Origin: Umezawaea endophytica
GTDB lineage: Bacteria > Actinomycetota > Actinomycetes > Mycobacteriales > Pseudonocardiaceae
DNA: 64,000 bases
Assembly (NCBI RefSeq): GCF_025061645.1
Contig: NZ_JANYMP010000005.1
Span: 343,050 to 407,049, forward strand
Reading direction: 5' to 3'
Each line of letters begins with the position of its first letter. Positions within the stretch are counted from its first letter, which is position 1. The translations under genes were made by a program, and so were the position numbers. Positions 17,228 through 25,711 of the stretch are shown here, piece after piece. The notes below the pieces were generated by a model. That model made no database searches. It was not told where the DNA came from and saw nothing but the letters and a program-made list of their open reading frames with translations.

Positions 17228-18292
17228 TCAGAAGTCGAACTTGTCGATGTTCGCGCTGTCGAACACGGTCGGCGGGCCGAGGACGATCTCACCGCTCTCG
17301 CCGATGGTGTACTCGCCGAGCTTGCCCGCGGTGAACTTCTCCCCCTGGGCACCGGTGATCCGCCCCGACTTGAGCGCGACGCCCGCCTGCGCGGCGAGGT
17401 AGCCGATGTCCGCCGGGTTCCACAACGCGAACTGCGTCACCGTGCCGTCCTTGACGTACTCGCGCATCTGGTTCGGCGTGCCGAGACCGGTCAGCGCGAC
17501 CTTGCCCTTGGAGCCCGAGGAGCTGATGTAGCGCGCCGCGGCCGAGATGCCGACGGTGGTCGGCGACACGATCACCTTCAGGTTCGGGTACGACAGCAGC
17601 AGGCCCTGGGTCTCCTGGAACGACTTCAGGTCGTCGTCGTTGCCGTAGGCGATCTTCACCAGCTTCAGCCCGGCGTTCTCCGGCTTGGCGAGACCCGCCT
17701 TCACCACCTCGATCCACGCGTTCTGGTTGGTGGCGTTCGGTGTCGCCGACAGGATCGCGATCTCACCGGACCCACCGGCGAGCTTCGAGACCATCTCCAC
17801 CAGCTTGTCACCGATGCCCTGGGTGGTGGCCTGGTTGATGAACACGTCGCGGCAGTCCTTCGCCGCGTCGGAGTCGAACGCGACGACCTTGACGCCCGAG
17901 GAGCGCGCCCGCTTGAGCGACGGGCACACCGCGTTCGGGTCGTTCGCGGCGATGCCGATGACGTCCTGCTGCTGCTGGACGAGCGTGTTGATGTAGCTGA
18001 CCTGTGACGAGGCGCTGGCGTCGTTGGGGCCGACGAGCTTGTACTCGCCCTTGAGCTCCTGGAGCGCCGCCTCCCCTCCGCCGACCTCGATGTCGGAGTA
18101 CGGGTTGTTCAACTGCTTCGGCAGGAAGGCCATCTTCACGCCCTCCCGCAGCGGCGCGCCGGGGTCGGCTCCCGCGGTGCCCGACGCGGCACCCGGCGCG
18201 GCGTCGCCCGCGTTGTTCTTCGTCGTGCCGCCGCACGCGGTCAGCCCGACCGCGAGGAGGGCGGTGACGGCTGCGGTGAGGATTCGGGACAT
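17228..18292 (-). CDS. rhaS: Rhamnose-type sugar ABC transporter substrate-binding lipoprotein
   Basis: 354 residues. A lipoprotein signal with lipobox LTAC (Cys at 20) is followed by a Ser/Ala/Gly-rich linker and a type-I periplasmic-binding fold. Strings such as FLPKQLNNPYSD, SYINTLVQQQ, VFINQATTQGIGD, ILSATPNATNQNAW and GEYTIGESG match what I remember of actinobacterial and rhizobial RhaS rhamnose-binding proteins very closely. It should capture rhamnose (or a similar 6-deoxyhexose) outside the cell. No permease or ATPase gene is adjacent, so those must be elsewhere. It lies between the glycosidase and isomerase genes, 52 nt before the latter. Confidence 0.85.
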   Translation of the reverse strand: MSRILTAAVTALLAVGLTACGGTTKNNAGDAAPGAASGTAGADPGAPLREGVKMAFLPKQLNNPYSDIEVGGGEAALQELKGEYKLVGPNDASASSQVSYINTLVQQQQDVIGIAANDPNAVCPSLKRARSSGVKVVAFDSDAAKDCRDVFINQATTQGIGDKLVEMVSKLAGGSGEIAILSATPNATNQNAWIEVVKAGLAKPENAGLKLVKIAYGNDDDLKSFQETQGLLLSYPNLKVIVSPTTVGISAAARYISSSGSKGKVALTGLGTPNQMREYVKDGTVTQFALWNPADIGYLAAQAGVALKSGRITGAQGEKFTAGKLGEYTIGESGEIVLGPPTVFDSANIDKFDF

Positions 18293-18351
18293 CGTTGTCG
18301 CCTCTTTCGGTTCTCGGTGTTCCGCGCTGACGCCTTCCGGATGTCCTGCCC

Positions 18352-21300
18352 TCAGCCCTCGGGGGCCAGCGCGATGTCGACGAGCCGTTCCGGGCGCAGG
18401 AGCACCGGGCCGACCAGTCCGGACGGGAGCACCTGGCCACGGGTGTTGGCCCCGGTGTTGGTGACCCGGACGCGCACGAGGTTGGGGCCGGGCCGCAGCA
18501 GCGCCGTGACGTCGACCCGGTACGGCGCCCAGAGCCTCGACCCGACCGCGGAGCCGTTGACCTCGACCTGGGCCACGTCGTGCACCACACCGAGGTCCAG
18601 CGCCCAGCGGCGCCTGGCGAACACCGCGGCGTCGAGCGTGAACTCCCTGTCGTACCAGGCGGAGCCCGAGTGGGCACTGTCCACATCGGTCCAGGAACCC
18701 AGTGGTCGGCGGGTGGTGCCCGCGCCCTCCCGGTCGAAGCGGAACCCCCAGTCACCGTCGAGCGGAACGGGGGTGAGCGGGTCCGTCACGGTCACCGTGC
18801 CCCGGTGCCGACGACGGCCCGCGGTCGCGACGACCGTGACAGGGCCGGGCGCGGTCACCCGCACCGTGGCGCGGACCTTCCCGCCGTCGACGCGCACCCG
18901 TTCCACCGGTGCCGTCGCGGACACGGCGTGCGCCGGTTCCCGCCCCACGCGGAACACCACCAGCAGAGTCGCCTTCGGTTCCAGCCGCAGCACTACCGCG
19001 GTGCCGCCGTCGGGCTCGCCGGTGAACGGAGCCGACCGCCACACGCCCGCCGTCGTCGCGGTGCCGCTGTCCGGGTCCCAGACCTCCGGAACCCCGGTCG
19101 CGGGGAACGTGGCGGTGACGTCGACGGCCGCGTCGCGCTCGTTCATGAGCACGAAGGCGCGCTCGCGGCCACGTTCCAGCCGGAGCACCCGGACGTCCGC
19201 CATCGGCGGGCTCAACGAGACCGCGGCGGCGCCCGCCGCGACCACCGCAGCGGCGGCAGCCATCGGATCGGCCGCGCGGATCGCTTTGCGCGGACCGGTG
19301 AACAGCGCGTCCAGCGCGCGGCGCAGGTCGGCGTGCCGTCCCCCGGCCTCACGGGTGGGCAACTCACCGATGACGACGAGGGTCCCGCCGCCGCGGACGA
19401 ACCGGGTCAACACCGACACCGCGCCCAGGGCCAGCACCGGCGTCCACGGCAGCACGACGACCCGGTAGCGCTGCTTGCCCAGCGCGAGCGCGGACCCGCT
19501 CGGCCGGGCGTGCGCGACGAGCGCGGGGTCCGCGTCCAGCGCGCCCTCGTCGACGAAGTCGAAATCGACCTGGACGTCCTCCAACGCGTGTGCGGCGCCC
19601 GTGAACGCCTCGTCGATCGGCGCGAGCGTCGCGGTGTCCTGGAAGGTCTCGACCGCCCGTTGCGGCTGCACCAGGGCGGTGCGCGCCATCGCGGGCGTGC
19701 GGCACGCCTCCATCAGGCGGCCGATCCAGTCGTTCAGCGGCGCGGAGACGTCCCACCACGGGTTGACCGGCTGGAACGGCGGCGGGTAGACGATCTGGTC
19801 CGAGTCGGTGAACCTGGCGTGCAGCAGCGTGTGGTTCACCCCGCGCACGGCGAACGCCCCGACCACCTCCCGCGTGAACGCCGGGGTGACCTGCCAGCCC
19901 GCCCCGCCCATCGCCTCCAGGTACACCCGTTCCAGGCCGAGCTGGTGCGCGGTGCTCGCGGGCCACCTGGACAGCGTGCGGTGGTGACCGCGCTGGAAGT
20001 GGTCGAAGATCAGATCGGTGCCGGGGACCTGCGCCCACTGGTTGGTGGTGTTCAGGTTGCCCGAACTCCTGACCTGCTCCCCCGGCCCGTACTCGTCCCA
20101 CAGCGGGTTGGAGATGAACCGCAGCCCGTGACCGGCCATCCACTCGCCCTGGCGGCGGTGGTAGGCCGAGGCGAAGCGGTCGGACACGGCACGCCAGAAC
20201 ACCCCGCGCAGCCGCAGGCCGTCCGGTCCCAGCTCGTCGTGCACGGCGGCCAGCGCGATCCCCGGCGTCACACCCGACCGGGACAGCTCGGCGTCCAGCG
20301 ACCGGGACCACGGCACGGCGGCGAAGTGCGCGTCGGCCGAGGCGAGGAACGGTTCGTCGTCGGCGAACCCGCGCAGCACCCCGCCCACGGCCCAGGGGAA
20401 CCTGCGCAGGTACTCGCCGGGCACCACGTCGAGGAACAGGTCCACGGCCTCGTCGTCGAGCAGGTCGAGGTAGGTGTGGCCCGCGTCGCCGCCCAGCGGC
20501 CGGAGGGTGAACAGGTCCACCCGCCACCGGCCCGCCGGGGCGTTCCACACCCCGGCGCCGCGGGCCAGGTCCGTCAGGTCGATGACCGAGGCGACGTCCG
20601 CCGCCCCCTCCGGCCTGGCCGTCGCGGCGACCGGCGGAACGGCGGCGGGCAGGGCGAAGGCGTCCAGGGCGGCAGGCGAGTCGAACCCGTCGGCGAACAG
20701 CGTGCGACCGGCCGCGTCGACGACGGTCAGTCCGTCCCACGACGACCGCTGGTCGGCGACCGCCCGCACGCCGACCCGTCCGGTCGCGTACGTGCCGTCG
20801 ACGACCGCGGGCTGCGCCACGCCGTCCACCGACGGGACGATCCGGTCCCCTCGGACCTCGACCTCCAGCACGTGGTCGACGGCGGGGTCGAACCCCTCGA
20901 CCGGCACGCCCCCGCGCACGAGGGTGAACGCGCCGTCGACCTGCCGCCAGACGTCCACCGCGCCGTCGCGGCGCAGGTCCGCGAGGATCCCGTTCGCCTC
21001 GTCGCGAGCGCGCACCACCAGACCGGCGGTGCCGCGGTCCACCCGGACCTCGGCCACCACGGCGTAGTCCTGCCAGTCCGCGCCCGCGCGGAGCAGCGTG
21101 ATCCCGTTGCGAGCACTCGCGTCCACCAGCAGCCGTCCGTCCGAAACGGACAGTCCTCGGCTGACCAGCGGCACCGGCCCCGCACCCGTCACGACCACGG
21201 TCTCCCGGCCGACGCCCTTGACGCCAAGGTCCGGCCGCGGCGGGTAGACCCGGTCGCCGACCTTCCCACCGTTGACCACGAACCCGCCGCCACGGCCGCT

Positions 21301-21735
21301 GGGGAAGAAGTCGTCGTTGAACAGCCACAGGTGCGTGCCGTGCCGCTGCGCCTCGCGGAGCGTGAACTCGATGAGGGTGAACCAGTCCTCGGTGAAGAAC
21401 CGCGGTCGGAGTGCCGAGGTGTCGAAGGGGAACACCAGCACCTCGAACACGCCCTGCGCGCGCAGGTCGGCGAGTTGGGCGGCCACGAGGTCGGTGGTGA
21501 CGGTGCCGTTCCAGAACCAGAGGACCGTCGGTCGGCTGTCCGGACGCGGATCGGTGAACCGAGCGGCCGGGAACCCTTCCCCCGCCTCGGGAGCGGCGCT
21601 CGCGGTCGACCGCCCACCCGCCGCCGACACCCCGGCGACCAGCGCCGCCGCGGCGGTGAGCGCGAGCACGCGACGCCGTGGAAGCCGTAGCTCACCGGCG
21701 GTCGTCACGACGCGGACCTGATGTGGATCCTGCAT
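18352..21735 (-). CDS. Secreted GH106-like alpha-L-rhamnosidase
   Basis: 1127 residues from ATG 21735 (GAGGA upstream). The N-terminus has a Tat-type signal (LPRRRVLALTAAAAL). The opening of the mature part (PRPDSRPTVLWFWNGTVTTD followed by LRAQGVFEVLVF) is the GH106 alpha-L-rhamnosidase pattern, and FNDDFFPSG follows. Residues about 200-370 look like an inserted jelly-roll module (DWQDYAVVAEVRVDRG ... ADGFDSP). The C-terminal quarter is a galactose-binding-like sandwich (LDGDWGFRF ... WYDREFTL). It should remove rhamnose from plant polysaccharides or glycosides outside the cell and feed the RhaS-like protein and isomerase encoded next. LacI-type operators lie upstream. Confidence 0.8.
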   Translation of the reverse strand: MQDPHQVRVVTTAGELRLPRRRVLALTAAAALVAGVSAAGGRSTASAAPEAGEGFPAARFTDPRPDSRPTVLWFWNGTVTTDLVAAQLADLRAQGVFEVLVFPFDTSALRPRFFTEDWFTLIEFTLREAQRHGTHLWLFNDDFFPSGRGGGFVVNGGKVGDRVYPPRPDLGVKGVGRETVVVTGAGPVPLVSRGLSVSDGRLLVDASARNGITLLRAGADWQDYAVVAEVRVDRGTAGLVVRARDEANGILADLRRDGAVDVWRQVDGAFTLVRGGVPVEGFDPAVDHVLEVEVRGDRIVPSVDGVAQPAVVDGTYATGRVGVRAVADQRSSWDGLTVVDAAGRTLFADGFDSPAALDAFALPAAVPPVAATARPEGAADVASVIDLTDLARGAGVWNAPAGRWRVDLFTLRPLGGDAGHTYLDLLDDEAVDLFLDVVPGEYLRRFPWAVGGVLRGFADDEPFLASADAHFAAVPWSRSLDAELSRSGVTPGIALAAVHDELGPDGLRLRGVFWRAVSDRFASAYHRRQGEWMAGHGLRFISNPLWDEYGPGEQVRSSGNLNTTNQWAQVPGTDLIFDHFQRGHHRTLSRWPASTAHQLGLERVYLEAMGGAGWQVTPAFTREVVGAFAVRGVNHTLLHARFTDSDQIVYPPPFQPVNPWWDVSAPLNDWIGRLMEACRTPAMARTALVQPQRAVETFQDTATLAPIDEAFTGAAHALEDVQVDFDFVDEGALDADPALVAHARPSGSALALGKQRYRVVVLPWTPVLALGAVSVLTRFVRGGGTLVVIGELPTREAGGRHADLRRALDALFTGPRKAIRAADPMAAAAAVVAAGAAAVSLSPPMADVRVLRLERGRERAFVLMNERDAAVDVTATFPATGVPEVWDPDSGTATTAGVWRSAPFTGEPDGGTAVVLRLEPKATLLVVFRVGREPAHAVSATAPVERVRVDGGKVRATVRVTAPGPVTVVATAGRRRHRGTVTVTDPLTPVPLDGDWGFRFDREGAGTTRRPLGSWTDVDSAHSGSAWYDREFTLDAAVFARRRWALDLGVVHDVAQVEVNGSAVGSRLWAPYRVDVTALLRPGPNLVRVRVTNTGANTRGQVLPSGLVGPVLLRPERLVDIALAPEG

Positions 21736-21805
21736 GGTTCCTCGACTCCCGCGTGGACAGTTCTGGAATCAGGGGGAACGGACACCTACGGTCGCCAAGA
21801 TCGAT

Positions 21806-21817
21806 TGAAACGATTCA
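21806..21817. promoter_or_regulatory. LacI-type operator, imperfect
   Basis: TGAAACGATTCA is a near-palindrome centred on CG, one mismatch from symmetric, about 70 nt upstream of the rhamnosidase start. It matches the TGAAACG core of the site at 21947. Confidence 0.5.
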
Positions 21818-21946
21818 TTCGCTGACCCGGCCACGGTATATGACCTGCGTCACTCGGGTCAAGATTGTTGACCGAAACCTGCGGACACACCACGTATCAG
21901 CCGAGGTGGCAGCACCCCCACCTTGTCGCGACTGCCGCCAAGAGTC

Positions 21947-21960
21947 CTGAAACGTTTCAG
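21947..21960. promoter_or_regulatory. LacI-type operator, perfect palindrome
   Basis: CTGAAACGTTTCAG is a perfect 14-bp palindrome with the central CG typical of LacI-family operators. It is 212 nt upstream of the rhamnosidase gene and 186 nt upstream of the divergent oxidoreductase gene, so it could act on either. The regulator is not encoded next to it. Confidence 0.6.
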
Positions 21961-22063
21961 CGCATGACGAACCCGCCAGCGCGCGGAGCTGATCAACCGG
22001 CGCCGCAGCGCTCGACCCAACGACTCGTGCCGCCACGCAGGCCGCCGCCACCCGAGCAACGGG

Positions 22064-22093
22064 TTGACACACCATGACACATCGCCGCATAGT
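22064..22093 (+). promoter_or_regulatory. Promoter of the oxidoreductase gene
   Basis: TTGACA (22064-22069) and CATAGT (22088-22093) with an 18-nt spacer, about 50 nt before the start codon. This is a good housekeeping-type promoter match. Confidence 0.55.
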
Positions 22094-22145
22094 TACGACC
22101 ATTAACAGAGCGACGCACCGTCGCCCACTGCCCGAGGAGCCGACC

Positions 22146-23204
22146 ATGCCCGACACCACCACCATCACCACGACCGAGATCGTGCTGCCCGGCAAGGTCG
22201 CCCCCAGCGGACTGCGCCCCACCCAACGCCCCCTGCCCCCGCCCGGCATCGGCCAGGCCCTGGTCCGCGTCGAAGCGACCGCGGTCTCGTTCGCCGAGAG
22301 CGCCATGCGCCGTGGCCGCTACTTCGGCCAACCCGCGTTCCCGTTCGTCCCCGGCTACGACCTCGTCGGCACCGTCCAGGCCGTCGGCCCCGGTGGGGAC
22401 ACCACGCTGATCGGCAGGCGCGTCGCCGCGCTGACCAAGACCGGTGCCTGGGCCACCGCCGTCCTGCTCCCCGCCGCCGACCTGGTCCCCGTGCCCGACG
22501 GGGTCAGCGCCGAGGACGCCGAGACGGTCACCGTCAACGGGCTCACCGCCTACCAGATGCTCCACCACGTGGCCAAGGTCCAGGCCGGGCAGACCGTGCT
22601 CGTCACCGGCGTCAGCGGCGGCGTCGGCACCCTGCTCGCCCAACTCGCCCGCCACGTGGGCGCCCGCGTCATCGGCACGGCGAGCCCACGCCACCACGAA
22701 GCACTGCGCGCACTGGGCGTCGACCCCGTCGACTACCACGACCCCGACCTGTCCGCCCGCGTCCGCGAACTCGCCCCCGACGGTGTCGACGCCGTCTTCG
22801 ACCACCTCGGCGGCGCCAACACCGCCCCCTCCTACCGACTGCTCAACAGCACCGGAACCCTGATCTGCTACAGCATCGCCAGCAAGCTCGACGACACCAC
22901 CCCCGTGGTCCTCAGCTTCCTCAACGTGCTGACCAAGCTCGCGTTCTGGAACTACCTCCCCACCAAGAAGCACGCGAGCTTCTACGACGTCTGGTCGGGC
23001 TCCGGCAAGCCCGACTCCCCCAAGCGCGACGCGTTCCGCGCACGGGTCCACACCGACCTCACCCACGTCTTCACCCTGCTGCGCGACGGCGTCCTCACCG
23101 CGAAGATCGCCGCCCGCTACCCCCTCACTGACACGGCGGCCGCCATGGCACTCTCCGAGTCCTCCACCCGAACCACCCTCGGCAAGATCATCCTCGTGCC
23201 CTGA
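22146..23204 (+). CDS. Zinc-free quinone oxidoreductase (MDR family)
   Basis: 352 residues from ATG 22146 with GAGGAG 5 nt upstream. The zinc-independent medium-chain reductase layout is present: a GroES-like N-terminal domain (VEATAVSFAESAMRRG, PGYDLVGTVQAVG) and a Rossmann domain with TGVSGGVG near residue 160 for NADPH. An extra segment of about 40 residues (LSFLNVLTKLAFWNYLPTKK) is longer than in the paralogue at 11968 and may contact a membrane or bulky substrate. The substrate is unknown. It is convergent with the GH43-like gene, with only 12 nt between stops. Confidence 0.85.
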   Translation: MPDTTTITTTEIVLPGKVAPSGLRPTQRPLPPPGIGQALVRVEATAVSFAESAMRRGRYFGQPAFPFVPGYDLVGTVQAVGPGGDTTLIGRRVAALTKTGAWATAVLLPAADLVPVPDGVSAEDAETVTVNGLTAYQMLHHVAKVQAGQTVLVTGVSGGVGTLLAQLARHVGARVIGTASPRHHEALRALGVDPVDYHDPDLSARVRELAPDGVDAVFDHLGGANTAPSYRLLNSTGTLICYSIASKLDDTTPVVLSFLNVLTKLAFWNYLPTKKHASFYDVWSGSGKPDSPKRDAFRARVHTDLTHVFTLLRDGVLTAKIAARYPLTDTAAAMALSESSTRTTLGKIILVP

Positions 23205-23216
23205 GGACGCCCCGGC

Positions 23217-25304
23217 CTAGCGGATCTCGGCCTCCAGGTGCAGCGTTCGGCCGGGTTCGGTCTGCCAGCTCGCGCCCGAGTCCCGGCTGATCAGCGCCTT
23301 ACCACCGGCGTACGGCTCGGTGTCGGTGTAAGCGAGGCCGTACGAGCCCTTCGTGGCCGTGGTCCGGACCACCAGGGCGAACTGCTCACCGGGCCGCACC
23401 GCGAGCGGGGTGAGGAGGCGCAGTGGTACCCAGCGCGCCGCCCAGGACACCTGGTCGCGAGGGACCTGCGTCGACGCCACCGTCTCGGCGGGCGAACCGT
23501 CGCGCACCCGTTTCAGCTCCAGCACCAGACCGGCGTCCGGGTAGTCGGTCTGGAAGCTGGTGAACCGGACCTCGGTCAGCCGTCCGGCCTTCGGCACCGT
23601 GAAGGTCTGCGCCCTGGCCAGCCCGCCGCTGACGTCCCAGTGCGTGCGGTACCCGTTGTGCCCGGTGGACACGGCGGGCGTGCGCGGGGGCGTCGACCGT
23701 CCTACCGGGACGGTGACGTTGTAGGAGGCGCCGCACTCGATCGGCCGGATCGCTCCAGCCTCGTCGAACGACAGCGGCTGCCAGTAGTGCTTGGCGAGCG
23801 ACTCGTTCGCCTTGCCGTCCATCCACACGTCCGACTGGTACAGGAACACCGGGCCGGACCGGGTGGCGATCCGCAGCACGTCGGTCGGCTGCCCGCCGCA
23901 CGACGTGGTCGTGATGTTGGTGCCGGTGATCAGCGCGCCGGGGGTGTCCCACCGGGCGAGGTCGCCGGAGAAGTCGTCGCTCAGCAGCACCTGCCCGTCC
24001 GGGGCGACCACCGAGATGGCGTCCACGCTCGCGCGTTCGCCGTCGTACTGGCGGAAGCCGACGCGTCCGGTGGCGCTCGTCGAGTCCGTGGTGGTGTCGA
24101 CCAGCCGTCCGTCGATCCACGTCCTGATCGTGGGGCCTTCGACCTCGATCCTGACCTCGTACCGCTGACCGGTGGTGATCGCCATCGGGAGCGGCACCGT
24201 CACGGCGGGCTTGCCCGGCACGAGCTTGGTCAGGTTGCCGCCGGTCGCGCCCGCGTGCGGGTAGTTGCCGATCAGCCACCGGTAGTCGCCCGCGGTCGAC
24301 GAGCGCACGACGAGGCCCACCTGCCCGTAGTTCCCACCGCGGGCCGGTTCGGGCGTGACCGTCGCGGTGACCGCGTAGTCCCGCCACGACTCGCCGTCCC
24401 GGCTCAGCCCCACGTCACCGCCGTCGATCCGCAGCGCGCCGCCGGAGGCGGACCAAGCGTCCGGCACGACGCCCTTGCCGGTCCACGGCCCGAGCGGGTT
24501 CGCCGCGGTGACGAACCCCGTGCCGGTGGTCCGGTAGCCCCGGTTCGGATCGGAGTAGGTGAGGTAGTAGCGGCCGTCCCGCTTGAAGATCGTCGGCGCC
24601 TCGGTGCCGCGGATGCCCACGCGGCTCCACCGCCCGGTGCCCGTGGTGTAGGTGGGGTCCAGTTCCTCGACGACCAGGTCGCCACCGCGCCGCCAGTCCG
24701 TGAACGCCAGGTACGCCGAACCGTCGTCGTCCACGAAGACCTGGTGGTCGCCGTAGTTCACGCCGCCCGCGGGCCCTTCCGCCGGGCCGAGGTCCGGCAC
24801 GGCGACCTCGGTGAACCCCGACGTCGGGCTGGTCGAGGTGAAGACCCGGTAGCCGACGCCGTTGTCGTAGGTGTTGATCCACAGCACGTACCGGCCGGTC
24901 GCGCTGTTGCGCACGACGTGCGGGCGGAAGCAGCCGTAGGTCCCGCCGTCGCACCGGGTCTGCCAGACCTCGCCCCGCGCGTCGAACAGCGGGCCGCGCG
25001 GGGTCCACGTCACCAGGTCCGGGGAGGAGTACGACACGAACCCGCAGAACGGCGCGCTCGGGGTGTTCCACTCGAAACCGCAGCCGTAGGACGTGCCGTA
25101 GAGGTAGTAGGTGTCGCCGAACCGCTGGACCTGACCGTCGTGGGCGTCGATCGCGTCGCCGTTCACGTCGAACCGGATCGCCGCGTTCCCGGCCCGGTCC
25201 TGGTTGACCAGGGTCACCGCCCGCTCCCCCGCCGGTCCCGCGTGCGCGGGAGCGAGGCCCGCCAGCAGGGCTCCGACCAACGCCAACGCGCCGAGGGCTT
25301 TCAT
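23217..25304 (-). CDS. Secreted GH43-like glycosidase
   Basis: 695 residues with a Sec signal peptide (KALGALALVGALLAGLAPAHA). The five-bladed-propeller hydrolase signature of clan GH-F is visible: DAHDGQVQRFGDTYYLYGTS, SSPDLVTWTPRGPLF, RPHVVRNSATGRYVLW, GTEAPTIFKRDGRYYLTYS, with Asp and Glu positions fitting general base and acid. Residues 290-440 hold a jelly-roll insertion (DYAVTATVTPEPARGG ... YEVRIEVEGPTIRTWIDG). The C-terminal part resembles a carbohydrate-binding sandwich. Expected substrates are arabinan, xylan or galactan side chains. The start has only a weak GAGTGG site. It complements the rhamnosidase locus in breaking down plant cell wall. Confidence 0.82.
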   Translation of the reverse strand: MKALGALALVGALLAGLAPAHAGPAGERAVTLVNQDRAGNAAIRFDVNGDAIDAHDGQVQRFGDTYYLYGTSYGCGFEWNTPSAPFCGFVSYSSPDLVTWTPRGPLFDARGEVWQTRCDGGTYGCFRPHVVRNSATGRYVLWINTYDNGVGYRVFTSTSPTSGFTEVAVPDLGPAEGPAGGVNYGDHQVFVDDDGSAYLAFTDWRRGGDLVVEELDPTYTTGTGRWSRVGIRGTEAPTIFKRDGRYYLTYSDPNRGYRTTGTGFVTAANPLGPWTGKGVVPDAWSASGGALRIDGGDVGLSRDGESWRDYAVTATVTPEPARGGNYGQVGLVVRSSTAGDYRWLIGNYPHAGATGGNLTKLVPGKPAVTVPLPMAITTGQRYEVRIEVEGPTIRTWIDGRLVDTTTDSTSATGRVGFRQYDGERASVDAISVVAPDGQVLLSDDFSGDLARWDTPGALITGTNITTTSCGGQPTDVLRIATRSGPVFLYQSDVWMDGKANESLAKHYWQPLSFDEAGAIRPIECGASYNVTVPVGRSTPPRTPAVSTGHNGYRTHWDVSGGLARAQTFTVPKAGRLTEVRFTSFQTDYPDAGLVLELKRVRDGSPAETVASTQVPRDQVSWAARWVPLRLLTPLAVRPGEQFALVVRTTATKGSYGLAYTDTEPYAGGKALISRDSGASWQTEPGRTLHLEAEIR

Positions 25305-25711
25305 CGTCCACTCAGGACGGGACGAGGGCGGGAAGTGGTCGTTTCGCTTCTCACGGCACTCCCTTGTGCGCAGGCGGAAATAAAACGTTCCAACTCAGCG
25401 TCAACCACCACTCGACCGCCGTCAAGGATTACTCTCCGCACACCATCCAGCAAAGCGCGAAGAAGACAAAATTCGCTAAACATCAACATTCACACCAAGA
25501 GGACAGAACCGGACAGCCGCGTGACGTGGGACGTCAATCGACCATCACCGATACGCAGTGTCACTTATTCGCCACTATTTCCTCGGCGCCGGTTGTGGCT
25601 TGACGCTCCACACCCCTATCCATAGGCTCCGAATTTGAATCGTTTTACCCCCCACAGCCGATCGGCTGACGCGGATCCGCGTGCCCGCTGCCGATCGACA
25701 AGAGGACACCG
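25305..25711. other. Divergent intergenic region
   Basis: About 400 bases of lower GC between the GH43-like gene and the P450 gene. It contains a GGAA-N8-TTCC imperfect repeat at 25376-25391 near the GH43-like gene and a promoter before the P450 gene. No coding frame here is convincing. Confidence 0.55.
25600..25628 (+). promoter_or_regulatory. Promoter of the terpenoid operon
   Basis: TTGACG (25600-25605), 17-nt spacer, TAGGCT (25623-25628); the -10 is of the TAGGNT kind common in actinomycetes. It lies about 84 nt upstream of the P450 start. Confidence 0.5.

Larger units (their letters stand above)
21736..22145. other. Divergent regulatory region
   Basis: About 410 bases, lower in GC than the surroundings, between the rhamnosidase gene and the oxidoreductase gene. 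It holds two LacI-type operators and one promoter (annotated separately). Short frames here have no ribosome binding sites and are not called. Confidence 0.6.

Noticed and set aside
18580-21690. Plus-strand frame of 1036 codons opposite the rhamnosidase gene
   Set aside because: Antisense artefact; the opposite strand has a Tat signal and GH106-like motifs.
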